Assembly: GCA_002803225.1 (NCBI GenBank)
Contig: NXFV01000430.1
Span: 79,299 to 143,298, forward strand
DNA from: Gamarada debralockiae
Taxonomy: Eukaryota > Ascomycota > Leotiomycetes > Helotiales > Hyphodiscaceae
DNA length: 64,000 nucleotides
Direction: 5' to 3'
Numbering within the stretch: the stretch's first letter is position 1; each line of letters starts with the position of its first letter. A model generated the notes under the pieces. The model was given only the letters and a program-made list of their open reading frames with translations, ran no database searches and was not told the origin of the DNA. The position numbers and the translations under genes were made by a program. Positions 24,324-36,478 of this stretch are shown piece by piece.

Positions 24324-24895
24324 GCTGGCCGCTGGTCGTAGCTCGAGTCCTTCTGTAACCAGCTCAACGGAGCAACGAATTGTCCCGTAAGGACGAGATC
24401 TTATATTTATTGCTACAGCTCGGATTTAAGGCTCATGGCGGATGGAAAGATGTTCCGCAATGGCTCAACGTCTCAAAAACAGCTATACTTTGCAAATGGT
24501 TTCGAGTTGGAATGGAAGCTGACGCGCCGAGAAATGGGCGTTGGAATGGCGATGGTTACTTTGATTGCTGTTGTCAAGGGGATTTGGAGGAATTGAATCT
24601 TTACAGATTCAATTATTGTTCGCAGTAAACAAATGATGGATTATTTGAAGTTGCACGAGATTTGGAATAATGGTTTGTGAGATTAATTTCCCGCAATCGT
24701 CTCACCGATCAGGTCAAATGACGTGGGGTCATAAACTTCCCGAATTCTGGAACCCGAGCCCCTTACCCCTGGAGCTTAACACTTAGGGAGGATTATCATA
24801 TCCTCGGTATCAATATATTTATACACATCCTTTTATGCTTTCTCTCGTTCTCAGTGTCCTTTTCATTGAACACTTTTCATCCCAAAAATTCAGTC
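24324..24895. other. Divergent promoter region
   Basis: Lies between the starts of the phospholipase D gene (minus) and the hydrolase gene (plus). A TATA-like stretch (ATATATTTATAC) sits at about 24812-24824, some 75 bp before the hydrolase ATG. No coding sequence recognised. Confidence 0.45.
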
Positions 24896-26032
24896 ATGGC
24901 AACTCCTAATCCCCTCGCAGACACTCATTCAACCCCACCTCCCCTAATATCATCCAAAACCTTCCACGTAGCCGGCATTCTCACCACTGTTTATGGTCTC
25001 GAGGAGCTTAGCCAAGGTTGTAAATCGATATCATGTCTCTGGCTCCTTCATCCCAGACTTACAACCAAGCAAATTATGGAGAGTGTTGGGTCCACATGTG
25101 TCAATGATTGGAATCGACGTCGATCATCTGACCGCGACGTTGGTCTTATTGCAGTAGCTTTTGATCAGAGGAACCATGGCAGCCGAGAAGTGAATAAGTT
25201 GGCAAATGAGGCTTGGAGAGGAGGAAATCCAACACATGCTCAAGACATGTTTAGGTAAGATCATATTTGGAATCCCGTTGTTTATATTTTGACTCTCATT
25301 GGTCATAGTGTCTTCCATGGGACGGCCCTCGATACCAGCCTTCTCATAGACCACCTAGGATCTTACATCTTCCATGATGAAGGGGGCCCAGTTATCGAGC
25401 AGCATCTCGTTTTAGGCATCTCACTTGGAGCACATGCGGCCTGGCAAGTTTTCTTCAACGACCCTCGAGTCACTGCAGCTGTTGTGATTATTGGGTGCCC
25501 CGACTACATGCGTAAGCCTTATGTCTTCGGCATCTTTGTCTTCGAAAGCATCAGCTAACTTGAGATAGGGGTGATGAGTGATCGCGCCAGACTCTCAAAG
25601 CTCGAGACATATACAAAATCCAACGGAGCCGACTTCCTAGGCAGCAGAGATTTCCCAAAAGCTCTCGTAGCCAGCATCCAAAAGTGGGATCCCAAAGGAC
25701 TCCTCTTCGGTACCTCAGAGATCCAGGCCAATCCCTCAGAAGGCGATCAAAAGCGCCTTCGTGAGATTCTTGATGCAAAAATCAAGGGCAAGAAGCTTCT
25801 TGTTTGCTCGGGTGGTGCTGACAAGTTGGTACCTTACTATTGCGTCGAGCCATTCATGCAGTTCTTGAAGAACGCAACGAGCGGATGGTACAAGGATGGG
25901 AATGTCTATATTGAGGATAATGTGTATCCAGGAGTGGGACATGCGTACAGTGAAGGCATGGTTAAGGATACCACGAGGTTCATCAGTGACATTTTGGCTG
26001 GAGGCTCCGCAAGACCGGCTTCAAAGATGTAG
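24896..26032 (+). CDS. Alpha/beta-hydrolase fold protein
   Basis: Three exons (24896-25254, 25309-25511, 25569-26032), 341 aa; introns of 54 and 57 nt. The start is the ATG of MATPNPLADTHS. The catalytic triad is visible: nucleophile elbow GISLGAHAAW (Ser at about residue 164), acid in SGGADKLVPYY, and His in PGVGHAYSEGM near the C-terminus. AFDQRNHGSREVN fits the oxyanion-hole region after strand 3. No signal peptide, so it is probably cytosolic. The substrate is unknown; similar fungal proteins are annotated only as alpha/beta hydrolases. No neighbour indicates a pathway. Confidence 0.85.
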
Positions 26033-26200
26033 GTAGTCAATTAGAACATTCATTAGTTGCCTTCATGCATTGTAATTTGAAATTCTTTGTCTCAAACACT
26101 ATATCTCAACCGGAACCAAGCGCCGGAGATCGAGATTCAAACAGTCTTGCCCATCAAAGGCAACAGCGTTGTTGCGGCTCATCTACAGCCTCGCGTACAA

Positions 26201-26224
26201 AGGGAGGCTCCGCTCCGCCTCCCT
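26201..26224. repeat. Perfect hairpin, 8-bp stem
   Basis: AGGGAGGC (26201-26208) and GCCTCCCT (26217-26224) are exact reverse complements around an 8-nt loop. It lies in the non-coding gap after the hydrolase gene. Confidence 0.7.
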
Positions 26225-26600
26225 CCTCTCCAACGAGCGAGTTACCATCGCGATCAAGCCTAGAGAGGAGGCGCTTACGCCGAAATACTCTGTTCTACAC
26301 TATTTGGAAGTGCAACCCGATGCCCCGATGCCTCTTGTCGAACCTTCCCTTTTTAAGTGTAGATGTCGACCCTAACTCCAACTCAGATTGTCGAAGCCAG
26401 TCGATGTTTGCCTTTCGGCGAGAGTCATTGCAGATTGCTCTGTGCTTTCTACCTTTGATGGTATATCCATCAGGGATGCGTCAGAAAAGACCTGAAGGTT
26501 CTGAGCTCATGGTAGTTCCGAGCGCTTTAGATTTCGAGGCTTGCTCGTGGTATGTCGGCAATGTAAGTAGAGAACAAAAAGGAAAGACGAATTCGAAATT

Positions 26601-26620
26601 CGATAAATAAATAAATAAAT
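26601..26620. repeat. ATAA tetranucleotide microsatellite
   Basis: About four uninterrupted copies of the tetranucleotide ATAA/AAAT. Confidence 0.8.
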
Positions 26621-26973
26621 CGAGGATTCCGAACTACCTCAAGCATTTCCTGGTTGCGATACGTCAAGATTTACCGAATCGCCCTTCTTTCGCTTACTTC
26701 CTTTCCTCCCCTCTACGTCCTGAAACGCAAAACCCCAACAAAAGAAACACCACAATGAAGGTCCTCCTTCAAGGTGGCACCGGGAAATCATCCTAGGATG
26801 TATTGAGGGATATGTGGGAAAGGTGTGAACAGATATATGACTTCGTTCGCTCACTCAGTTGTGCAGATTCGTTCGTTAGCAGCCTTAGCCGTCGTCTACC
26901 AGGTATACTTCAATTGACAGTTCTTATGGAGAGACATCTCAGCGCGCTAGAGCTATCTTGAGTGGAACATGTC

Positions 26974-28300
26974 TTATTTCGTCGTATTGGCTGCTTCCTC
27001 CTCTGCCAGCATGCCCTCGATCTCCCGCTCTTCAAGCCAAGTCTTGACACTGTCAATAATCTTGTCAAGATCTTCTCCTCCTTCCATCACATCATCAAGA
27101 TTATGAACACTCAACCCACTTCTATGATCCGTGACTCTTTGCTGTCCCCAATTATAAGTCCGGACCTTATCCCCTCTTCCCATCTTCGCAACTCCAATCA
27201 CACTCCTCCGCAGCTTTACCACCTCCTCTTCTCTTGCTTCTCTCCTCGCCTGCGCCAGCTTTGATCTCAGTAATTGCCACGCCTTCTCGCGATTCTTATG
27301 TTGTGATCTCGAATCCTGCATGCTGACTACCGTATTTGTTGGTATATGCGTCAACCGAATTGCAGAGTCCGTAGTATTGACATGTTGACCCCCCGCACCT
27401 CTCGCTCTCATAACATCCGTCCGCACTTCTGTCGGGTTAACATAATAATCGCTGTTAGGGTCATTAAGATCTGCCTCCCACATCTCCTGTCCGTCGCTCC
27501 CTGAGACTGGCAAGCTCGGCAATACCAACACACTCACAGCACTTGTATGTGTGCGGCCCTTGCTTTCCGTCGCTGGCACGCGCTGGACTCTGTGCACGCC
27601 TGCCTCAGACCGCAGCTTCCCATAGGCGCCTTGACTTTCGATTTCGAGGACAGCTTCTTGGAGTGGTGCTTCGCCGCTAACATCTGTTTCCCCATCTCCC
27701 GTCTCGTATTTCAGCAACGAAGCTCTAAAGTTCTTCCGTGAACAATAAGCTCTATACATCCGCAGCAAATCTCCCGCAAACAGTGCCGCCTCTCCTCCGC
27801 CAGCACCAGGTCTAATTTCCAGCAGACACGGCAGACTTTCAAAAGGATGTCTAGGCGTCAGCGAAGTTGCCAGATTCCTCGACAACGTCTCCAATTGATT
27901 CGTCGTACTCTCTAAATCTTCAACAGCCAGTTCGCGGAGCTCCGCATCGGTAGCTCCGTCTGCGAGCAGCGCGTTGAGCTCAGACAGCGAATTCTGTGTG
28001 TCCTCCCATTCCTTCAACGCCGTCGCAACACCCTTCAATTCACCAATTCGTTTCGCGATTCTCGCGTCAAATGACTCGGAGGTTTCGGTGCTTAGGCGGT
28101 CGTGTTCTGATGCCATGTTACGCGCTCGCGCGAGCAGGGCTGGGGAGATGGAGACATGGCTTGCTGCGTTGTGTTAGCGATTGTTGAGTGGGAGGAGGAA
28201 TTGGAGACTGACAGGTGGAAGAGAATCGTAACAGTCGTCGTCTACCGGGCTTTAGGTTTGTGTTTATACATCGTCGACAGATCCAAGGAGCTCCAAACAT
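26974..28300 (-). CDS. MRF1: Mitochondrial peptide chain release factor 1
   Basis: Two exons (28300-28213 and 28163-26974), 425 aa; the 49-nt intron has a CGCTAACAC branch point. The first exon supplies a basic N-terminus (MFGAPWICRRCINTN, LKPGRRRLLRFSS) that reads as a mitochondrial presequence; starting at the downstream MASEHDRL would lose it. The PCRF domain includes LLEIRPGAGGGEAALFAGD and GAYGKLRSEAGVHRVQRVP. The catalytic GGQ motif is in MRARGAGGQHVNTTDSAIR. Class I release factors use GGQ to hydrolyse peptidyl-tRNA at stop codons; this one should act on the mitochondrial ribosome. Length fits the family. Confidence 0.93.
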
Positions 28301-28762
28301 AATCGAGGAATATTTGGTGAGCTCTCCTGAAGCTCTCCAGATTTTTTTTGGAGAATGCAAGCCCAGACCGCCTTATGCAGCCGGATCTTGGGTTCGTGAT
28401 AGATTACGAATATATTCTGCTAGAAAGTATTTTTGCCTCAAATTTAAGGCGACAAGTTCCAATTATGAGGCCTTTATGCCAGAAAAGGGGTTAACTCGGC
28501 AAAAAGGAGGGAGTCCACCCATCAACTATCCAGAAACGGAAGGAGTCGATGACGTTCTGCCGTTTTGCCAATGGCTGGCGGCCGCGGCCATTCTCAAACG
28601 GCCATCAAATCCCCATGATCTGCCCGAAATCGGATTTATTCTCCCTTGCATCTCTCTCGTTCATTCTTCCTTGTTCCTTACTGCTTACTCTCTCCTCTCA
28701 TCTATTCATTTTTATCTTAATATTCCATCTATCTGTCCCAATTTCCAGCTAAGTCTGCTCCA
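28301..28762. other. Divergent promoter region
   Basis: Separates the starts of MRF1 (minus) and the gamma-glutamyltransferase gene (plus). A pyrimidine-rich stretch lies at 28640-28750 just upstream of the latter ATG. No gene recognised. Confidence 0.4.
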
Positions 28763-30816
28763 ATGGCTCGCGGGGTCACCCGCTTACGCACTGCCCGTAG
28801 GTATTTCCACGCTTCACTCGCAAACGCAATACCTTTGAATCTAAATTCGATCTATCCTGCGATAGATCCAGAATTCCAGTCTTTTCCAAGCAGAAGGAGT
28901 GTTATTCATAGCACTGAGGGTATCATTGCTTGTACCCAACCTTTGGCTGCGAGGTGTGGTCTCAAGGTCTTGGACGCGGGTGGAAATGCTGCTGTGAGCG
29001 ACTCTTTACCCCACTTTCCAGTTTTCCGCTAACGATTGAATACAGGATGCAGCAGTAGCTGTCGGTATGACCCAAAAGCCAATGGAATGAGTAGGTCTAA
29101 TGTATTTGCAGCGGCGGGCTTGAATTTAACGGAACCTACCTCGACTGGAATTGGTGGTGACATGTTCTGCCTTTTCTACAATGCCAAAACCAAGAAAATC
29201 GAGGCTATGAACGGTTCAGGCCGTGCAGGAATGAACTGCACACTTGAAAATGTGCGCAGAGATCTGGGATTGAAGGATGGAGAGGAGGCCGATATTCCCC
29301 TGAATGATGTCCACGCTGTTACAGTGCCCGGTGCGGCGGCTGGATGGGCTGATACAGTTGAAAGGTTTGGAAGTGGAAAACTGTCTCTTGAACAAGTCTT
29401 GGCACCTGCTATTGAGTTAGGAGAAAGAGGGTTCCCTATCTCCGAAATCTCTTCAACAATGGTATGCTCTTTCTTGGTTCGCCAAATCCATATATCTAAC
29501 TTATCTTGCAGTGGAGAAACGGCGAGCAACAGCTGAAAGATGCATCTCCCAATTATGCCGAATTGCTATTGAAAGATCCGAAAGCACCTGGTGGGTATCG
29601 AGGGCCTCAACCAGGAGAAGTCTTCCGAAACAAAAATCTCGCCAATACCTTCCGAGCACTCGCAAAGGAAGGCAAGAAAGGATTCTATACTGGGCGAATT
29701 GCAGAAGCAATCGTTAAGGTTACCAAGGATCGAGGAGGACGTCTGGAATTGGATGATCTAAAAGGGCACATGGACCTAGGCAGTGAGCCTGTGGCCCCTA
29801 TCTCATCAGTCTTCAAAGGTCAAGGGTGCGGCCAAACGAAAAGCCAGTACGTGGATAGGATGTCCGGCCAAGGAGCGAACGAAGATACCCACGGAGTGGA
29901 GGTGTGGGAACATCCACCAAACGGACAAGGAATCGTGGCTCTCATGGCACTGGGCATACTCGAATCCCTCGAAGAGGCCGGCAAAATCCCAAGATTCAAA
30001 GAGAAGGAACACAACTCCGTCGAATATCTCCACGCACTGATCGAATCTCTCCGAATCGCCTTCGCAGACGCAAGCTGGTTCATCGCCGACCCCAACATCA
30101 CCAAAGTTCCCGCCGCGGAAATGATCTCGAAGAAATATCTCGCAGAACGAGCCAAGCTCTTCGATCCCAAGAAAGCCAACCCCAATATTTACGACCATGG
30201 CAGCCCTGCCCACAACCACAGCGATACAGTCTACTTTGCCGTCACAGATAAAGAAGGTAACGCCATTTCGTTCATCAACTCCAACTTCCATGGTTTCGGC
30301 TCAGCCATCGTTCCCAAAGACTGCGGCTTTGTCCTACAAAATCGCGGAGGCAGTTTCAGTCTCAAGCCCGGCCATCCCAATGTCATTGCTCCAGGGAAGA
30401 GGCCTTATCACACCATCATCCCAGCAATGATCACCAACGTCCACGACGGGAGCTTACACTCTGTGTACGGTGTTATGGGTGGCTTCATGCAGCCTCAAGG
30501 CCATGTCCAAGTTCTCCTCAACATGCTAGCATTCAAATATAGCCCTCAAGCCGCTTTGGACGCTCCAAGATTCTGTATTGGTGCAGAAGGTATTCCAGGT
30601 GATGGGAATGGCAGGAAAGTGTTTTTGGAAGAGGGTATCAAGGAGGAGGTAGCTCAGAAACTTAAGGAGATGGGCCATCAGACTGAGATTGTCACTGGAT
30701 ATGCGAGAAGTGTGTTTGGAAGGGGGCAGTTAATTAGAAGTCATGTTGAAAATGGGGTTACAGTTTTCTCGGCGGGAAGTGATCCTAGGGGTGATGGAGC
30801 TGCGTATCCGGGTTGA
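28763..30816 (+). CDS. Gamma-glutamyltransferase-family hydrolase
   Basis: Four exons (28763-28993, 29046-29064, 29112-29461, 29512-30816), 634 aa; introns of 52, 47 and 50 nt. Exon 2 is only 19 nt but completes DAAVAVAAGLNLTEP, a conserved GGT segment. Family marks are GIIACTQPLAARCGLKVLDA, STGIGGDMFCLFYNA, VHAVTVPGAAAGWADT, WEHPPNGQGIVALMAL and RPYHTIIPAMI. The N-terminal nucleophile created by autoprocessing should be the Thr of HSDTVYFAVTD, near residue 439. It resembles the YwrD-like branch of the family rather than the classical membrane enzyme; no clear transmembrane anchor is seen, and the start (MARGVTRLRTARRYFH) is basic. A stretch of about 25 residues before VEVWEHPP (near 29815-29890) looks longer than I expect. 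Whether it acts on glutathione or another gamma-glutamyl or amide substrate cannot be told. Confidence 0.9.
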
Positions 30817-31623
30817 GTCGTTCAAAGTAATACAACGACTGAGAATAGCATACATTTTGCTGACTTTGATAGATTCTAGAGCAATTGGTGGAATAGTTGT
30901 TGTCATTCCTTCTCTGCAATGCATATCAGCGGTGGCTGGCAAAGGATATACATTCGCCACGATGAGCCGCTGGAGAACATAGACTCTTCTACCAATCATA
31001 ATACCTGTCATTCCAATGCCAGTACGGGTATCTTCCGGGCGGGATGTTTCTCTTGCAACATGTTCCCAACATCTCCGTGAACTAGTTTGAGGTAACCAGA
31101 CGGAATCGACCCGTGCGTTGCGATCCTTCGAACCGGTGAACGTTTGGCCATCTTCACCGCTCTCCCTCATCAGGCATGCCACTCATTCCTCTCCATTTAT
31201 TCTGATCACATCCTCCTTCAATTGTTTGCCAGTACTTTGTCTAGATGATTTGTTGGTTTCGTATGTTCTCTGCACCTGAAGAAGCTTACTTCGGTAGTCT
31301 GACGTGAGGCTTATGCCTTCAATTAGCATCCGAATCGTCAAGAGACATCTGCACACAAATTATTGCTTGCAGTAAATAATCGTACCGACTTGCACCCCTG
31401 GAGCAGCTTTGCGATGAGCACTGTGTGCGGCGAAGACACCGGATTAGCGCTCATGTTCATCTCATTCATTCAACGTGCTTAGGTGAGAGAATACTGTATA
31501 CCTCGAAATCCATTCCAATTCATGAAGACATACCTTGTACTGGCACAACAATCCCTCCTTAACATCCCAATACCCCAACCTCATCCAAATTCACATATGC
31601 GAAAGCACACCCGCCAGTCTGAT
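30817..31623. other. Intergenic
   Basis: 3' flank of the gamma-glutamyltransferase gene. Open frames are short and lack domains. Confidence 0.4.
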
Positions 31624-33252
31624 TCATATTATTTGTATAACCCAACTGGACGTGATGCCCAACGCAATCGTATCAATCGCCACCCAGAGTTCGGCAACCA
31701 ATGCGCAACCTAACAGCGCCGCCGGCACAATCGCCAAAAACCAGTACAGCTCAGCCTGAATGATTTTCTCAGTTTCCCGCTTCCTAGGCGCGAGAGCGAT
31801 GCCGAGCAAGGAGCATTACGATGCGGCCGAATGTCATGCCGAAGAGGAGGGTGGGGAGCAGGCACGCCATATAGTGATCTGTGTATTGGGTGAAGAGTTG
31901 CATGTTGTTGAGGTCGGCGCTGGCGAGCCAGTTTGCGCAGCTTTGGGGTATGTGGCCGATGTTGGCTACGTTGGTGCCTACGACGCGAGGATCTAAGTAG
32001 TAGGCTGTGACGCGCGGATCTGTAGAGTCTTAGTGAATTGCGACGTTGGCGAGCGTCCGACACCACATGACGAGGGAGAGAAATCTTAGGAAGAATGCAG
32101 CGAAGTAGATGCGTGCGCTGTGCGAGTGCGGATCCATTGCGAGCGCAGCGAAGCGGACAATGTTAGCGCGGGCATTGTCCGTCATGTCCGGGTGCTTTGC
32201 TAGCATTTTGCGTCGCCGAGCAATGTTTTTGGCATTGCGTGGTGGGCCGTATAGGGACTCGTAGTCGGCGAGGAGGGCGGCGATGTTGCGTGGTTTGTCG
32301 GGGCCCGGCGTGATGTGCGAGTATCTGGACTCGCCATCGTTGGCTAGGTCGTCGTGGTTGGCGGGGAGGTAGCAGATGTTCGTGGCGTGCTTGTGCTCTG
32401 CGGAGGACGAAGTCAGCTCGAAGCGCGCAGCGTCGCTGAGATCTTCGCCGCGGTTGTGGAATTGGCGTGGCGGAGGCGGATCGCTTTCATCATCCAGATA
32501 TACGCATGAGGAAGGACCCACATCGTCGGACTGTGTCAGCCCATAACTGCCTCAGGAGCGAAGTGGAGGAATAATGCGACTCAATCGACTCACTTCATCC
32601 AAGTCATGTATTTGCTGTTTGTCAACCCCCCAAAACGTGACAGCGAGCTAGAACACAGTCCTGACAATATCAATCAGGACCATGATCTAGAACCACAGCA
32701 GGATACAGTCAGTATTCCGCATGGTACGGTAAGTGTACCGGAAGTCGACATATGTTGCGGCTGAGGACAGCGCCCAGCCCAGGTATGTCGGCCATACAGG
32801 GTAATAGGCCGATTGCGTCGTCCACATCGGGAGCATCACCTATCGCATTTGTCAAAATCTGAGCTCCTGGAATCTGAAACCGACCAATCTTCAAGGGCCA
32901 AGCAAGTTACTCACCCCGCCCCATTTATATACTTGGAATAATCTGCACCTTTCCCTAAGCAACCCGTCGAAATGAGTCCGGATCTTGGCTGGCTCGACGT
33001 GCCTTGTGTAATGCCGCCTTGACGGGGCGAGTGCGGCACGAGAGTCTGGACGACCGGCGCCGAGCCATTGCCGTAGAGATTGAAGTCTGAGTTCTTGAAG
33101 AGCTCGAAGCGCGAGAATGCGATAGTTGCATTTGCTGCGTGGGCTTTCACTGCCGCTGATGTTGCCGTTACGACTTTCGTCGTCGAGGAGGCGCCGACCC
33201 AGAGGAGGAGCAGGGCTAGGAGTAGGAGAGACGCGATGTGTGAGTGTCTCAT
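31624..33252 (-). pseudogene. Multi-pass membrane protein, broken by stops and frameshift
   Basis: A gene for an unidentified membrane protein starts at the ATG at 33252 with a signal-like segment (SLLLLALLLLWVGASS). It continues with FSRFELFKNSDFNLYGNGSA, then LPMWTTQSAYYPVWPTYLGW and FRYTYRTMRNTDCILLWF on the next exon, then IMVLIDIVRTVF and LAVTFWGVDKQQIHDLDE. After a likely intron (GTGAGT..ACACAG) comes a long polar loop with YGPPRNAKNIARRRKMLAKH, the segments FAAFFLRFLSLVMW and YMACLLPTLLFGMTFGRIVM, and WFLAIVPAALLGCALVAELW. In-frame stops lie at 32689-32687, 32650-32648 and 32032-32030, each in a place where Gln (CAG/CAA) would fit, and the frame shifts near 31795. Phase at the first intron (32920 region) also fails to match. 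Function unknown. It could be a live gene with odd splicing, but three stops plus a shift make decay more likely. Confidence 0.6.
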
Positions 33253-34237
33253 CGACGATCTTGGGTTTATGGTGGTTGGTGTCACTGACAACGCGCAGTC
33301 ATGGCGAGTTGAACAAAAGGGGCCTCTCCTTGTTGTCCAAGCTCTTGTGCTAAGTCACTGCGCGCTGCGCAGCTTGATATTAGCTGTGGATTGAGGTGCG
33401 CGCTATCTTGTTTCTAATTAAAGGAGGGAGTCAGGAGGCTGGTCCGCCGGCCAATCAAGCTTTCTATTCCATCAACCCCGACTGTTCGACGCTGCGTTTG
33501 GGCGTCAACGGCGAACCTTCGGAAAGCTGGAGCGGCTGCAGCCTCTTGAGCCCACCGGCTACTACCTTGTAGCAAGTGGCCAAATCTCGTACAGCTCTAG
33601 GCCGATGGTTACATGCAGGACCTTTCCCATTAAAATCCTGCTGGTCACCCGCTAGATAGGACGATCCTGCATCAATTATGACTTTCGGAAGCGGGTTGCT
33701 GCGACTTAAGAGAGCGAGCAAGCACTCTTTGCGTCAGAGGCCTCGCACACCCATGTTGAAGGTCAGCTGCAGAGCGTGCAAACCGGCACTCATTCCTCGA
33801 AATACTTGATCTAGCACACCTGCCGCCTATTGACGTTGTGGAACGGGAAAGCGAGTCGCAACAGACCAGAATGCACACGATTAGATTTTCCCGCGGCGAC
33901 TAAAGACGCGCCTCTGCGGCCCTGGTCGACGATTAGCGCATCGAGACTGCATTATTGGTCGTCGAGTGAGGCTGCAAGAAACGTGGCGCTCGCTTCGGAG
34001 AAGGCAACTCGTCTCATCGGAAGACGTAGCTACGTTCATGTTTACCTTCGTAGTTGGCATCGCCGTTCGCTGCGCCACGTCCTCTGGCCGCAATCTGCAC
34101 ATATTTTGTCCTAGCTGTCACCTGTCTCATAACGGTTCAATTTCTGCTTTCCTCGCCAGAGCAGAGGCAGTGCAGTCCAGTTTGCGGTTTTCCGAGTTAG
34201 GCGGCGGGATAGCACGTGCAGGCCCTTCGCGACAACG
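33253..34237. other. Intergenic, divergent
   Basis: Lies between the start of the broken membrane-protein gene (minus) and the CorA-type gene (plus). Short open frames on both strands have no recognisable domain. Confidence 0.4.
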
Positions 34238-36478
34238 ATGGCAGTGTCTCTCGAACGAAGGCCCACAGACCTGCCAGCTGCAAGCACGAGAACCGCAGAT
34301 ATCGACTTGGAAGACATACCTACCCATACTCATCTCACTCCTGATGGCAGGAGACGGCACTTGCCGCAAAGAAGAAAACAAAGTCTGGCCAGACGTATAA
34401 CAGCGAATATCAAAGTAGGTGTGAGCTCTCCCCCAAACCACTGCTTCAGAATGGTGATGACACAGCACAAAGTCCCGACGGGATTCGAATTTGGACAAAA
34501 TCTTTGAAACTGTGACCGGCCACAAGTCCCTTAAGGAGAACTACCGCAAAATCGCTCGTCGATCCAATCTGGGCATAGCCGATCAAATTCTCATATATAG
34601 AGCAACTCATGCGGACGAGCTCAAATTCGAGAGATACGACACTTGGTCTGCGTGCTTCGAGCGCTTACTCTCTGCCATAGAGGAGAATGACGCTACTGTA
34701 TTCCAAGTTTGCGTCGTTGCCGCTGACACCACGAATCTCGGCCCAGCCTTTTCCTTCATTCACAAAATCTTCCTCATTAGCCATGACCGCCTTCAACAAG
34801 CCTACACTACGCCAAGTGAGACGGTCATCCGGATTTTTCAAAGCCAATGGGCATTCAGTGATGAACTGGTAACCCAGATCATGGAAAGTCTCAGCGCAAA
34901 GGAGCATTCTCTCCCGCTATGGCAACCAAAGTTGCCATCCCATCGTACAGTATCTGCCCGTCTGTCAGCTCGTGCCTCCACTAACTAGCCATAACAGAAT
35001 TCGAAGTGCCAATCGAACGCCGTACCCAGGTGCCGCTTAAGTTTGCGTTCAAGTGGATTAATGCACCACGCTACGCGACAGACCTTTCAGTTTACGTGTT
35101 TCGGCCCTATGGAAAACATCCCCAAGTGAAGAGCTTGGATGTGATTCTGACGTCTTCTCAATACGAGCAAGTGCGGCATGCGGTTGTTATCGTGAATTCT
35201 CAGAGCACGCTATCTGAATTGCGACGTAACGACTTCTCCACACGGGTACTCGAGGACAATATGTCTGGCCTTTCGCATACCCTGCGCCTCTTCCGGATCG
35301 TGTGTGCGAAAATCACTTCCGAGTTGGTCGACTTCACGGCGGAGGCATGCGACGAGATCAATTTCATGGTGAACGCTACAAATTACGGAAACAAAAGCAA
35401 TGCATGATCTAACTTGCTCAGGTTTACGAAGGACGACTTCAACCCTCGGGGAGCAAGATACACTATCTCCAGCATCTGGAAGACTGCCACCGTGCTGCCA
35501 AGGATTGCTGCCAAAGAAACCGACGCAATCTGGAGGTGTTACTCGACCAAGTCAACTTGATCGAGGGGACACGTACCGATGACGAGATGAACCTGATCGA
35601 TGAGCTCAAATTGTCAACACAGGACCTAGATTATCTCCATGATGAAGTTGAGTCATCTTTACAAAGAATCCCAAGCGTACGTCGCAACATTCGAGAGCAC
35701 TTGGATCTGCTCCAAATACGTCGAACGAGTATCTTGGGAGTTCTCGCTGGGTTGTACTTGCCGCTCTCGTTCGTGACCGTGAGTTCTTCACACTATTTGC
35801 CTTGAAGTGTTTCCTCTGATTCGTATTGTATTAGAGCTTTTTGGGAATGAATCTCAACCAATACACGACACCTCAACCCTCCTGGCGTAATACAACTCGG
35901 TACCTTGATCCGGCCAATCCAAACAACTTCACCGTCTCTAATTCCACGATCGTGGACGCCGGAGCTAATCAAGCATGGTCTCTGCAGACTTTCTTCGAGA
36001 TTGCGGTGCCACTTATGGTTGGGACAATACTTGTGCCTCTTGTTATTGGAAGCACCATTCGGGCATTCCTTCAAGCGCTTGCCCGTGGACGAACCTGGTG
36101 GCGGCTTCTGCTGGCTTTGCTTGTCGTCGGGTAAGTTTATCACTTCAATATGCACATCATCCCACCGCTGATACTATTTTCAGTTATTCTATTGTATCAG
36201 CCATCATGTACTGGATGATGTTTATACCTTTCTTCGCTTTTATTGCCCTCAATCTTTTCTTGTTTTTCCGAGGAGAGAAGAAGAACATCCTTTCTCTCAT
36301 CTACTGGCTCATAAGCTGTGGTTGGTTGATGACGATAACATATTCCCCATTAACTATAACTGGTGCAGGAATAATGGGAGCGATCTATGGAATATCGCTT
36401 TTTGTTGTCTGGTGGTTGAGGCCAGATTTCTATTACAGATGGGACCAAGGGAGGAGACTGAAGCCGAAGGTAAATTGA
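34238..36478 (+). CDS. CorA-type divalent cation transporter-like membrane protein
   Basis: Six exons (34238-34414, 34473-34944, 34998-35368, 35422-35778, 35835-36130, 36184-36478) give 655 aa; all introns are 53-58 nt with good branch points (for example CACTAAC before 34997). The N-terminal 450 residues are soluble and helical, including a CorA-like stalk around LQHLEDCHRAAKDCCQRNRR and LLQIRRTSILGVLAGLYLPL. The splice at 35778/35835 creates SFVTSFLGMNLNQY, holding the GMN signature at the end of the pore helix of CorA/Mrs2/ZntB channels. Further membrane segments are FFEIAVPLMVGTILVPLVIG, YSIVSAIMYWMMFIPFFAFI and GAGIMGAIYGISLFVVWW. Such fungal proteins are usually described as CorA-like Mg2+ transporters; the ion is not proven. 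The first exon is the least certain part. Confidence 0.78.

Larger units (their letters stand above)
26033..26973. other. Intergenic with possible repeat-derived segment
   Basis: No intact gene. The segment 26100-26360 is GC-richer than its flanks, has a strong hairpin and an open frame on the plus strand (26169-26375) without known domains. It may come from a mobile or repeated element; this rests on appearance only. Confidence 0.4.

Noticed and set aside
26065..26610. 181-codon plus-strand open frame
   Set aside because: Low-complexity reading without domains that runs through a hairpin and into a microsatellite.
32640..32690. A 49-nt intron (GTGGTT..TTCTAG) that would remove both TAG stops in the membrane-protein gene
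   Set aside because: Splicing it changes frame and destroys the downstream TFWGVDKQQIHDLDE sequence, which looks like coding sequence.
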